From Lumbricus rubellus (taxonomy: Eukaryota; Annelida; Clitellata; Crassiclitellata; Lumbricidae): 64,000 nucleotides of DNA. Shown here piece after piece: positions 42,490 to 55,380 of the stretch. The notes under the pieces were generated by a model. That model had not been told where the DNA came from, did no database searches, and saw only the letters and a program-made list of their open reading frames with translations. Numbering within the stretch: position 1 is the stretch's first letter; every line of letters starts with the position of its first letter. A program made the translations under genes and the position numbers. The stretch spans positions 64,409,804 to 64,473,803 of the forward strand of contig OX243811.1 of assembly GCA_945859605.1 (NCBI GenBank). The letters run 5' to 3'.

Positions 42490-44230
42490 ATTTATTACAC
42501 AAAGAAATGTCTGCGTTGAGTGTTTGTCATTCATTTCTCGTAAAATTATAAAAAAAGTCTTCTGGTTTCTTTTGCGAGGTCGGTCGGAACATGGTAACCA
42601 TTTTCAGAATGGTTGATGAAACAGTGACCCGGAAAACAGGTGGTCAAACAAAAATGCACTCTCACACATCACCCACACACCCACACACACACGCGCGCGA
42701 ACACAACACCACTACACACTGTTCGAAAAATAGATAGATGCACCGAGTAAATAAAGAAACTGATAGTACAGAACAAAATATGCAGAGACAGAGGCTACCA
42801 AAACAAAAGGAAATTGGAAGAAAAAGAGAGACTTTCGTTAAAAAGATTTTTAAAGACTGACTTGAAGTATGGTACAAGAAATGTTAGGCATATAGGCCTA
42901 AAGGCTTACGAGTAAGCTTAATTTGATTTTATTTATTGCACACACAAGTCAAACAGAATAAACATGACTCACTAAACAGAGTGGAGAGAGACTCTATGGA
43001 ATTGATTCAAAACCAGAATTCAGAAGAATCTTCAAATCTCCATAGCCCACAAAACTCTTAGGTCATCAAGAAATGTTCGTCCTGTCTTGAACTCCAAGCA
43101 AAAATGTCCCTACCCGCTTAGCCAAAGCGCAGCACGGAAAACCGTACCCGGTAGCAAACTTAAGAGCTTTTTGTAACCCTGCAGCAGTAACTGTTTCTAA
43201 GCGCCCGACACAATGTCATTCCGCAGCAGAAATATCAGCCTCTTTTCTAGCGCCATAATTATAATCAAGTTCACAAGAACCAGATTTAATCAGCTCTGAT
43301 AATCAGTAGTTCCGGATGAAGGCAAAAGCGAACTAAGCCGCGGCATAGGCCCAGCAAGTTTCGCAACGTGTTTGAGGGCTCCAAATCCGGTGAAATTAAA
43401 TCAAATTGCTGTCGGAAATTCCTGTATTTTTATACCCTAATTACAAATAGGCCGAATTAAGCGTTTTACCAAGATGCGTTGTCAACGAAAGGCACATCTT
43501 AATTGTTGTCTCCTTATTGTATACCAGTCTAACCATTGCGACGGACTCACACTCACAGACTGTTCTGGTGCCACAAGAGTGACCGATTGCAGACATCAAA
43601 GACTCTGAGCTGAAACCCTAAAATTCCCCAATCGATCTGTTGACACATTGACCGGCGCAAGTGGATGATATAATCGGCAAGAATTCATAAATGACCGCTT
43701 AGGACGTTGTGTTCAGACAACCGCGTTTCAACCCATTGGCTTTGCCTTTGAGTTGGGGATAGGGTCCTCGGGCTGGATGTTTTACCCGACCCTTAGTTTT
43801 TGGCCTTCCGACTGGTCCCGAAGGTTCAATCCGGCTCTGATGGCTATAATTTATTGCGAGTGATGCCGGCGAGAAATGCCATGATAAATTTCCTTTGTTG
43901 GACATTCCGGTTGACAGACCGCAACCGGTTACAGTGTACAGTTGGGCTATGCAATTGACACAATTCACAGAAATTGTCACAAATCTTTACTAGCAGAACA
44001 GACGGCCTGCAATACAATAACTTGCACAAGGCAGTTACCCACAACTACAATTAAATATTGCATTTCATGAGCATTGGTTTCATGAACGCGCTCAGACTCG
44101 TCAAATATATTAAAGCCTTAATCGTTATTAGATTGGAATTTAACTGACAAAGCTTCTCGTGAGAATATGAACCTTATCTCTTGAAAGTGACAAAGTACAA
44201 GTTGAAGCAAGCACACACAGATTAAACTTT
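42490..44230. other. Intergenic between convergent gene D and the CUB gene
   Basis: A CA/CG-rich microsatellite at 42660-42710. Minus-strand frames at 43699-44044 have no known motif. Otherwise nothing recognised. Confidence 0.4.
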
Positions 44231-44234
44231 ATGA

Positions 44235-44345
44235 TGTAGCCTATGCATGCGTGACTTGTATGCACACTTGTCATAGCGCATTTTAAAGATTTTTACTGAG
44301 AGGCACTCCCGACTACAGCGCGGACGCTGAATCGGAGCAGGGCTG
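44235..44345 (-). mobile_element. Fragment of the tRNA-SINE with GCGC-hairpin tail
   Basis: CACTTGTCATAGCGC, ACTGAGAGGCACTCCCGAC and CGGACGCTGAATCGGAG match 62365-62445 of the fuller SINE. Head missing. Confidence 0.6.
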
Positions 44346-45360
44346 TAGGACCTACTAGTAAATTTTGAGGTGAGTAGCCTACACGCCGGTCGGAAAGACT
44401 TTTTGGTCCGAAATTTTCTGACGACCCTCTTTTAGTCGTCAAAATTCTGCCTTTTTGTGGTAATTTCCTACTTTCCTTACTATTTCTGATCGTAATTTTC
44501 ATTTGTCACACACTTTTCTCGTTGAATTTTTGTCAGGTGAGTATACGCTCTATACCCCCGTATAGGCTACCCTCGTGTTGTGAGGTATAGGCCTAAGTAT
44601 CCGATGCCTTTTTCCCGGTTGTGAGTAGCCTACACGCTGTATACCCGCGTAGGCCTATACTCTCGTGTAGGCCTACACTGTACAGCTTTGCCTGCATCAT
44701 AATTAATGCGCAGGTTCAATAGAAACTGGCGATTTATGGTATGCACTACAATAACTAAACTTTCTAGAAACATATCGTGAAAACTATTTAAGAAACTCGT
44801 TTCAAACGAGTCCACTAACTTAGAGTGTTATAAGCATAACGCAACCATTCTTTAATTGACGAACATTAGCTTCACAATCTACAGTGTCATTAACATTTCG
44901 TAACTTAATAATATATTAATTTAATATCAGTCGAGATCGAGCGATAAAAGCAAACTTGCATTAGTAAACAATATTTTCAATCTTCGAGTACCAGGAACAA
45001 TCTTTCACTAATAATTAATAGCCTAATCATTAAATATCAGTTTAGATAGAACGATAAAAACATACTTTCATTAACGAATAGTTCAATTTAGAGTACTTTA
45101 AGCAATGCTCTTTCGCTAATTAATAAGCATCAGCATCCAAACTTTATAGACAATATAGAGCATTAGGTCCTATACTTAGAACTTTTAATTTGAACGACAA
45201 TAAAGGAAACATTATCTCGTCAATCAGACAGCGTAACTGCTAGCGAACTTGATGAAACGTCTAAATCGAGTCACGACACATCCAGCCATGATAATCTTTG
45301 GCGATCTCCTTTCACACCTAGATGATGGGGAGACTATAATTATGTGATGTCTAGTATTGT

Positions 45361-45456
45361 CTACCCATCGATCAGTTGTTCGTCATCTTCTCCGGCCACA
45401 AATTCACCCATAGACGCAATCAGTTCGGCCGAGTAGGATGGCGGCTCGTCGGCAAC
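45361..45456 (-). CDS. CUB gene, terminal exon (PPSY tail, stop)
   Basis: Starts VADEPPSYSAEL after an acceptor at 45457-45458 and ends LIDG plus TAG at 45361-45363. Acidic with a PPxY WW ligand. Confidence 0.8.
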   Translation of the reverse strand, partial: VADEPPSYSAELIASMGEFVAGEDDEQLIDG

Positions 45457-48400
45457 CTGTTGATATAATACGCACAAATTCATTTATTACAAATATAAAT
45501 TTAATTGTTTACGCATTTCCTATGCGTCGAAATTTATACAGGGGCACAGGCAGGGGCGGATACAGGTTGTTTCGAAGGGGCCAACATTTTCGGTCTTGCG
45601 GCAAGAAAATATGTCGTCTTTGGTCGCTGAAAAATCTTATGACCTTTTTTAAAAAGTCGTTGGTCCAATTCTCAGGAAAAATACACCATTTTATCCGACA
45701 AAAAGTTGATAACTTTTTTCAGTGCTTCGGCCAAAATTTCGGCCAAAGACAGACCATTTCCCAAAAAACCCATGCCATTTTCCCCTCCACAAGTTGATAA
45801 TTTTTTTCTTTCTTTTTTTAAGTCATCATACAGTACTTTTCCCTGTTATTCTTCATCACCTTTCCTATTCACCCTCTGCAAACCCTCGTGGCTAAAGGCC
45901 TGCCGAACTCCACGTCCACTTTCAAAGCCATAATGGCTGGTGAGAAATAAAGAAATTTATAAATGTGAGGCCATGGCCGGATTGCCCCTCTGGTTTCGCC
46001 CCTGGGCCTTGGCCTATATGAATATGCAGCGCAAGAGTTGTAAACTTGCGGAATTGTTTGGATGATAATTTCCTATCAGTGGACATTGTCACTGTCATAG
46101 CTTTCAAAAGACGCCATTGAAAAATTGAGCTACACGCATGATTTGACTACTTAAACGAAATACTATTATAATGTCACTTATATTTAACTCTATAAAATTA
46201 AATTATACAGGATCATAATTGTTGTGTTCGTTTCTGTAGACTCCTACCTCAACCAGTGGATTTGTGAAGCCGACTTCTGTCTGTCTTGAATCCCTTGCAT
46301 CAGATGCTGCAAAGAAAAATTATTTCAAACCATAATATTTATTATGCAATCAATTTGTAAAACTAGAAAAACCCTTTTTGAAGGATGCAGGCCTAGGTCT
46401 TGCAATATCTTTGGAATAAAAAAATCGCTTTGTAATGAAGTCATATTGATTAGGTCCTACTAGCGATTCATCTCCAAACTTAAACTAAAAACTTTTTACG
46501 CGACACTAAGTCTTGTGAACCAAGCACAAGGCGACAGACTATTCACACTGTGATTTAGCCTATGTACATAAACAAAATGACTCATGGATGACGCAAGCAC
46601 TAATTAAGCAAGGTAGAACAGACAAAATATCGGACTATGATGTCTTGTTATAGTATTGAATTGCTTGAACAAGCATTATCATAGAGTATAATAATTATAC
46701 TCTAAGTATTTTAGAAATTCCAAATTATCCTAGGTACCTCGGGTAAAAAAATAATAATGAGTTTTTAGGCAAATAATTATATCTATTAAGACATCGAGTT
46801 ACTACCTCTCCAGAACCGAACAGAATTGCCTTCGGCCGATCCACTTCCATTGTTCATACTTCTACAGACGACAGTTAATTCGTCCAGATGGCGCTGGTCT
46901 CGTCTGGCCGCCTGGCGTTTAAAACTGACGACAACGAGGACGATGACGACGATGAGGATGATGAGCACGAATCCACCGATTCCCGCTCCCAATCCGATTC
47001 CAAGCTTGAGATGTGATGGAAAGTTTGTTACCCCCTCGTGGAAATGTGAAGTTGTTTGCATGGCAAAGGATGACGCTAACAAATGGAAGAACAACTTAGA
47101 ACATGTTAAGCAATCAAAACGTGATTGCTTGCATGGATTTGTAGAAGCTCCTCGGCAACAGTCTCCCGAAGACTAGAGATCTTGACTGAGGCAAAAATAA
47201 AACAATCTGACAATGGAACACTTTGATTCGAAGGTCCACCTAATGTGGGCAAGTTTATTGGTGAATTTACCACCATGCCAAAACTTTGAGGCCTCACTTT
47301 TGCAAAGTGCATGCATCTCGCTACTCTAACTAACCCGTGCAAAGAAATAAGTTCTGCCATAGGGTTACAACCATGTCTTTATTCACTGTAATCTGAGCAA
47401 CTATGCATCGATCAGAAGAAGTCCAAGTCTATACTTAGTGCTCATAATTCATAACAAAATCCTATGACTTTCAATGCTATCATATTACTACATGAGTGCT
47501 CTGAGTGTTGCAATCAAGCATTCAACACCGGCACAGAACGAAACACAGTAAAAGTGAAATTCTACAAAACTTCTCTGCAAAATTAGCCTACCCATGTGGA
47601 TCAAACCAAAGCAGTGTTGATATTCATCTTCTGTAAATAGAAACCTTTACTTATGCTGGCTTTCAGATAGAAGACAAAAAGTGGGAATAGGAGATAAACA
47701 CTCTAGGTGGACAGCAGTGCTAAGCGGAGTGCCACAAGGATCAGTGTTGTTTGTACTTTTTATTAATGATATAGATGATGGGATTCTATCAAAGATTTCT
47801 AAGTTTGCGGATGACACAAAATTATGTAGAGCAGTGGGTAATAAAGAAGAAGCAGATATACTACAGGAAGATCTAGGAAAAATGTTTAGATGGTCACAGG
47901 ACTGGCAAATGCTTTTTAATTTGGAAAAGTGCTCAGTGATGCATATCGACTGTATAGAGGACAAATGGGTTATGTCCATATTTCATTATTTCGAGAAAAT
48001 CGAATTTCTAATTTCAAGTGCTTATGAAAAATATAACAAAGTAACATTATCATACTTTTTTGGTGTCATTGAATACGTATTTAAACAGGGAACAAGGTTA
48101 ACAGAGCAATGGTATCATGTGACATGAGAATAACACGAAAAAAATGAAGTTTGTAAGGGTGGGGTGCCCAAAAATGGACATACGACCTTTGTGCTCTACA
48201 GAAATCTTTGTCACATGGACATATCACATTCAACAGATCATTAATAACGCATGGTTACTGGGCTTGTTTGCTATTTGAAAGGTCATAACAGAGTTAAACA
48301 AACCTGAAAATAAGCAAGTAAGTAAAATTTGACATGTAAACCTGTTTTTACACAAGTGACATGCTCAAATTTCTGTTTCAGGTCACAAATAAAACTATTA

Positions 48401-51400
48401 TTGTTTTTGAGCTCATGGAATTTGAGCTATTGTAAAAATTCATTGGAAAAGAGAAGTGCTAGCAAACTGGATTTGATTTTTGTCCAAAGAGTTCATGGAA
48501 TCAAACAAATGGATGAATGATCAATGATAATGACATTTATTTGTGAAAATGTTTGCTTTCTGGCAAAAAGTCTTGAATTACTGAACGTTAGGCAGTCAAC
48601 CTTCCGTATATTGGCCACCTCGATACAATGAGGAGATAATGTTTTGCTGAAAAACTTCTTACACTCTTTGCCTTCAACCATTCACCATAAACAACACCCA
48701 TGGCTCATTTTTATGCTTATCAGGTGTTCTAACCAGTAGCTAACAATTCCTGGACAAAGTTGCGCAGAAAATGCTTCTTCATATTGAAGTATGACTAAGT
48801 CCCCTTTTACCATCTACAACTGAATCAGCATTTTTCACAGTTTACTGGTCTTTGCTGCTTGCATATCTGTAGGCCTATGCTGCCCTCTTATCCTTCTTTT
48901 GATTATTGTTTTCCGATCACAGTCTGCCTTTGTTGTAAGTATCCTGTAACAATAAACAGTCCCGATCTTTTACATCAATTGTCCCCTCTCTTTGGAACAC
49001 TCTGTCTCCATCTACTCGGTATCAACTTCAAACTGGTAATCCCTCCTCCTCAGTGTCTTTCCTCAAAACTTTTTTCTCGTGGCCTTGCGCACTGGGGGCG
49101 CCTCTGAACGATTCACCCTATGGTAGAGGCGCTTTAAAAATGTTTTAATGCAATGCATTATACAATACAATAATGCAAACAATAAGTTTAATTGTGATAT
49201 AGGAAAGAGAATATAAAAAATTCTACTAGTTTTGAGAACTCAATAGACAAAGCAAGAGGCAAAAAACATTAAAGGTTTAGGGGTTAATCAACCATTGGCT
49301 TATGAAAAAGTTTTTTAAAAGGTTATTTATCCACTCAAAATAAGAAAAACAAAAACAATTGTGTGTAGTAACAATTGTTTTTCTTACTTTGTACCCTATC
49401 TTAATTTTTTCCTTTTTTATTTACTGTAATACTGTTTGGTTGGTGTCAGGAAGGGCAGGCAATAAACCCTCCCAATTATAAATTCCTGGCAACGCCATTG
49501 ATACTAATGCAATAATTATTATGGCCAACTTACGATTGGTTTTCACACTGTGTGAAGTCGAACTCGAGATTAATACCATTGACGATGACGACTTCGCAAG
49601 TTAAGCGAACATCGGATAATCGCGACTGAACTTTATAAAATCATCTTTTGATTACTTTAGACCGACAAGCAGATATTGACTGCCATTTAATATGAACTCT
49701 TTATAACAGTATTTACTAAAATAACCAACCTCCGAACCGTCAGCATGCCAACTGGCTTGACGCCATCTTGCATAAAATTAGCGTAAACAATAGCTGATTG
49801 GCCGTATTTCTCCGAGCACAAATGTCTTATGTCCACATATGACATTTGTGCTCTGCGGATTTTTACGAAGATGACATGTGATATTTGTAACTTGTGTATT
49901 GCACCATGAAAACGACTTTAGCAGGACATATAACTATTGTGCCCTGAAGCCTTATGCCATTACCTATAAGAATCGCTAAAAACATGGGTTTTGAAAAAAT
50001 GTGGACATAACCCATTTGTCCTCTATACAGTCGATATGGGAAAGAGGAACCAGGAGTTTGCATATGAAATGGGGGGTAAGGCACTGAGGGTGAGTGATGA
50101 AGAAAGGGACTTAGGAGTGATCATGCACAAGAGTGCAAAGCCTTCAAGGCAATGTGCTGAAGCATCAAAAAAGGCAAATTCAACATTAGGCATGATAAAA
50201 AGGACAATAGTTACTAGAGATAAGGATACAATACTGAGGCTATATAAATCACTGGTTAGGCCACAGCTGGAATACTGCATTCAGGCATGGAATCCATACT
50301 TAAAGCAGGATATTGAAAAACTGGAGAAAGTGCAGAGAAGAGCTACGAAGATGATTTGGGGTTACAAAGATATGAGCTATGAGGAGAGGTTGGAAAGGTG
50401 TGGGCTAACAACACTGGAGAGACGGAGGAGCAGAGGAGACCTAATTGAAGCATACAAGATCATTACTGGAAAGGAAGCACTATGTTGGGAGAAGTTCTTT
50501 GTATTAGCACCAAACAAAGCAACTCGGGGTCATAGGTACAAATTATTTAAGAAGCCGAAAGGATCATTAGGGCAGAAATTTTTCAGTGCTAGAGTTGTGG
50601 ACATGTGGAACGGATTGGGGGACAGCACTGTGTCGGTGGACACGGTCACAGCATTTAAAAGGAACCTAGGAAAATTGGGGTATTAAAAGTTCCAGGTCAA
50701 TTTTGCAGTGGTTCTAACACAGGCCTAGTGTCTTCTGAACCACTTAAAACCCATGTTATGTTATGTTATGGGAATGAAATTAACTGCAGCCATATGAACA
50801 GGAAGCCCATTGGCGCAGCTTTGCTAACGGTGTCTTGCATTTGCGTAATATACTAATACAGTAGGCCTAAATATAGGCCTACTCACTTATTCCGTACAGC
50901 AGATTATTTATAACTTGGTGCGGTTTTTGCGTAGGTCTAAAAATAATTGAATGAAAGAATTTAAGATACCATAATAGTTCAGTCTGTAGTTTCTTGAATT
51001 GAACCAAGTCGTAGCATTTGATCTGAACCAGATCTGAAGAGTTCGACATTGGAAAGTCATTGGATCAGGAATACGAGATCCACAAACCGTTCTTGTGTTC
51101 TCACCGCCATCTTGGCATGTCAGCTGATCAAAACAAAGTATCAAAAACATTGTATCACTTCTTTACGTAGACATTACAAATCTTCTCTCAGATCAATCTT
51201 CGAACAGTTTGGCATCAAGATTTCAAATAAGCGCTAATAGCCTAATATTGGCGCTTATTATAATAGGCTAATAAAACAAGCTTTAATAATTTTGGAGTCA
51301 TCGCATGGCGCCGTATGACAGAATGTTAAAAACCGTTATTTCTTTGCGAAAGATTCATTTCCATATTAATTGAATGAGGTTTAACTGTAAGAATGATGGC

Positions 51401-54400
51401 ATGACACCAACCCAACAGTATTAGGCTGCTGTAAATAAAAAGGGAATAAAGTAACAAATGTAGGCTAATCAAGTAAGAAAAACAATAATTTGTACTACAA
51501 ACAATTGTTTTTTTATATTTCAGTGAATAAATAACATTTTTGAAACTTCTTTCCTAAGCCAATGGAGAGTTTTAACCCCATAAACCACTTGTCTACGACA
51601 CTATAGGAATCTGACTATAGACTGTGACGCAGCTTTATACGACAATAATATATTATTATTATTAGCATGATGTTAGCATGGAATGTTGTAGGCTAACTAA
51701 TTTGCAAGAAATTTAAATTTAGCCTAACTTTAATTTGCAAGAAATTTTATGGCAAACGCATAACGAATTTTGCAGCTGCCTTGCAAGGAATTTAAACGCA
51801 ACTGACACGATATTTTGTAGCTGATTTATGCCTACACATAATTAGGTAAGTTATCGCAACTTACAACAGACTTTTAGATAATTAATTAACTACGCATTTT
51901 AAGGCATTCTTAACCCCTTTAGCGTGTATTAAAATTTTCAATAACTCTCTTACAGTGTGTAATTTTTTTTCAAAATTTTTTTCTCTGAATTTTTATTATA
52001 TTGACCAAATGATTTTTCTAAAAATTATCGTGTTAGTTTTTTTATGGTCGACGCCCCCCAACTTTTTTTTGGGGGGGGGGTGAAATTTTTTTTCATTGAA
52101 AATCACTTTTCTTCAATTTTTTCACAACAACCATCTACTAGGCCTAGGGGGCTACTGGGCCCAATAATGGGCTGCAATTGGGCTGCTGGGCCTATAGACC
52201 TACTAGGCCTAGAGGGCTACTTAGACTAATGGGCTGATAAGGGCTGTTCTAGTATGTGTCACGCCATCATCTGCACAGCGACGATCACCCTCTGACGTAA
52301 TACCTGGCTAATACGAGTTTCCAGCCAACAAGATTGCAATACGGCTGCTAGGCCTATTAGGCCTACTAGGCCTGGAGGGCTACTAGGCCTACAGGGCTAC
52401 TAGGCCTACAGGGCTACTGGGCCTAAGAGGCTGCTAAAGTACGACACCATTTGCACAGCGACGATCACCAGCTGACGTAATACCTGGCTAATACGAGTTT
52501 CCCGCCAACAAGACTGCAATACGGCTGCTAGGCCTATTAGGCCTACTAGGCCTGGAGGGCTACTAGGCCTACAGGGCTACTGGGCCTACAGGGCTACTGG
52601 GCCTACAGGGCTTCTGGGCCTAAGAGGCTGCTATAGTACGACACCATTTGCACAGGGACGATAACCCGCTGACGTAATCTCTGGCTATTACGAGTTTCCC
52701 GCAAACAAGGCTGCAATACGGCTGCTAGGCCTATTGGCCTACAAGGCCTATAGGCCTAGCAGCCGTAATGGGCTGATAGGGGCTGCTCTAGTATGTGTCA
52801 CGACACCATCTGCACATGGACGATCATCCTCTTACGTAATGCCTGGCAAGCACGAGTTTCCCGCCAACAAGGCTCCAATACGGCTGCTAGGCCTATTAGG
52901 CCTAGAGGGCGATTAGGCCTACAGGGCTACTAGGCCTAATGGGCTGCTCTAGTATGAGTCACGACACCATCTGCACATGGACGATCATCCTCTTACGTAA
53001 TGCCTGGCTAGTACGAGTTTCCCGCCAACAAGACTGCAATACGGCTGCTAGGCCTATTAGGCCTACTAGGCCTGGAGGGCTACTAGGCCTACAGGGCTAC
53101 TGGGCCTACAGGGCTACTGGTCCTAAGAGGCTGCTCTAGTACGACACCATTTGCACAGCGACGATAACCCGCTGACGTAATCTCTGGCTATTACGAGTTT
53201 CCCGCCAACAAAGCTGCAATACGGCTGCTAGGCCTATTGGCCTACAAGACCTCCTAGGCCTAGCAGCCGTAATGGGCTGATAGGGGCTGCTCTAATATGT
53301 GTCACGACACCATCTGCACATGGACGATCATCCTCTTACGTAATACCTGGCTAATACGAGTTTCCTGCCAACAAGGCTGCAATACGGCTGCTAGGCCTAT
53401 AGGCCTATTAGACCTAGAGGGCGAATAGGCCTACAGGGCTACTAGGCCTAATGGGCTGCTCTAGTATGAGTCACCACACCATCTGCACATGGACGATCAT
53501 CCTCTTACGTAATGCCTGGCTAGCACGAGTTTCCCGCCAACAAGGCTGCAATACGGCTGCTAGGCCTATAGGTCTACTAGGCCTAGAGGGCTACTAGGCC
53601 TACAGGGCTACTGGGCATAATGGGCTGCTCTAGTATGAGTCATAACGCCATCTGCACAGCGACAATAACCATCTGACGTAATCCCTGACTAATACGAATT
53701 TCCCGCCACCAAGGCTGCAATAGGGCTGCTAGGCCTTGAGGGCTACTAGGCCTACATGGCTATTAGGCCTTAAAGGCTGGTTTATGGCCGTCTGGTATGT
53801 GCCTTGGCACCCTCTGCGCTGCTACCATTACCCTGTGACGAAATCCGGGGCTTAAACCAGCTCCCCCGCCGAGGGGGTCGGAATGCAATCTTAGCCCGAG
53901 TATACTCGGGCTACACGCTTTTGGCATGGTGTGTGCAGCCCGAGTATACTCGGGCTACACCTAAAGGGGTTAAAGGGCTAAACGTACCTTGATGAATACA
54001 TTTGTGCAGGCCTGAGAATTTTCGAGTCTCAGCTGCTCGAATGTGATTCTGACTTTCATGTTGTCGTCATTCGTAGAAAGATAATGGAAGCATTCACTGT
54101 AACCTGGAAAGTTGTTCGGATATCCTGGTGAACTGATTACACCTGAACTTCCTTGATACAAATAGTTAGCGGAATTACTGCAGTTCGACGCAAACCCTGA
54201 ATTGTACGATAATTTAAATCCTCTGTAACTTGTATGGGTGTGATAATAATGGGAATGAAATCGTATGGTAACACGTGAGTTGTCTCTGCAGTTGTAGACA
54301 AGTCCACTTGCAGAAATCGTGTATGAAGTGCAGAACTGAGTAATAGAGCCATCACAACCAGTGATCTACAAATGAAATCAACCACGAAAACGTTGAATGT

Positions 54401-54914
54401 GTAGTTCAATCGACCTACATTCTTTTCTCTTTTCGCCTTCCCTTGCTTGTTACGGGATCAGAAAAACCATCCAACTTTCTACGCGTAGAAGTTTTTCGAT
54501 GGCTTGATGGATTAAAACTACCACAGGTAAAATGATAATAATAGGCTAATAGTAATAGTTTCAGTAGCAGTAGTGGTGGTAGTAGCAGTAACAGAAGCAG
54601 TAGCACCAGCCGCATTAGCAGTAGTAATTGCAGTAGTAGTTCTCGTAGTCATATATATTAGTAGTAGGCTAATAGTAGCATCAGCAGCAGTAGCAGAAAC
54701 AGTAGCGGAAGCAGGTGTAGTAGTAGCATTAGCAGCAACAGCAATAGGAGTTACATTAGCGGCGGCAGCAGTATTAGTGTTAGTAGCAGCAGTAAGAGCA
54801 GTAGTGGGAGTAGTAGTAGTAGTATTAGTGGTGGTGGTAGTGGTGGTGGTGGTGGTGGTGGTGGTGGTGGTGGTAGTAGTAGTAGTAGTTGTAGTAGTAG
54901 TAATTGTGGTGGTG

Positions 54915-54999
<85 letters not shown>

Positions 55000-55034
55000 T
55001 GGTAGTAGTAGTGGTAGTGGTAGTGGTGGTGGTG

Positions 55035-55076
<42 letters not shown>

Positions 55077-55123
55077 ATTGTGGTGGTGGTGGTGTTGGTG
55101 GTGGTAGTAGTAGTAGTAGTACC

Positions 55124-55211
<88 letters not shown>

Positions 55212-55327
55212 TGGTAGTGGTGGTGGTGGTGGTGGTGGTGGTGGTGGTGGTGGTGGTGGTGGTGGTGGTGGTGGTGGTGGTGGTGGTGGTGGTGGAGGTA
55301 GTGGTAGTGGTAGTGGTAGTGGTAGTG

Positions 55328-55380
<53 letters not shown>

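Larger units (their letters stand above)
47950..50030. mobile_element. 2.08-kb terminal-inverted-repeat element inside the LINE
   Basis: The first and last 29 bases are perfect inverted repeats (start CTGTATAGAGGACAAATGGG). They are flanked by TCGA at 47946-47949 and 50031-50034. Subterminal echoes of GGACATA and TTTGTGCTCT occur near 48180-48230 and 49810-49860. No transposase frame seen. The 4-bp duplication does not identify a superfamily. Contains a LINE tail and a MITE as passengers. Confidence 0.82.
47641..50765 (+). pseudogene. CR1/jockey-type LINE, 5'-truncated and split by an insertion
   Basis: Left part 47641-47949: WLSDRRQKV, LSGVPQGSVLFVLFINDI (GPL after SVL missing) and the active-site FADDTKL. 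Right part 50035-50686: EERDLGVIMHKS, YKSLVRPQLEYC, NPYLKQDIEKLEKVQRR and VDMWNGLGDSTVSV, all typical LINE C-terminal blocks. The ORF resumes exactly in frame when the intervening element and one TCGA are ignored. Tail (TTATG)n at about 50752-50768. Located in an intron of the CUB gene. Confidence 0.85.
51914..53969. mobile_element. TTAA-flanked non-autonomous element (piggyBac/Kolobok-like)
   Basis: TTAA at 51910-51913 and 53970-53973. Ends CCCCTTTAGCGTG and, inverted, CCCCTTTAGGTGT. The C-rich CCCTTT start and TTAA target are typical of piggyBac-type and some other TTAA-specific transposons. The interior is a satellite plus two palindromes, with no transposase frame. 2056 bp in the intron between CUB exons 53988 and 51123. 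Confidence 0.65.

Noticed and set aside
44293..44502. Minus-strand 69-codon frame as a gene
   Set aside because: Overlaps a SINE fragment and a MITE-like block.
52135..53795. CRISPR-like regular repeat array
   Set aside because: Eukaryotic satellite with units up to 196 bp and no unique spacers.
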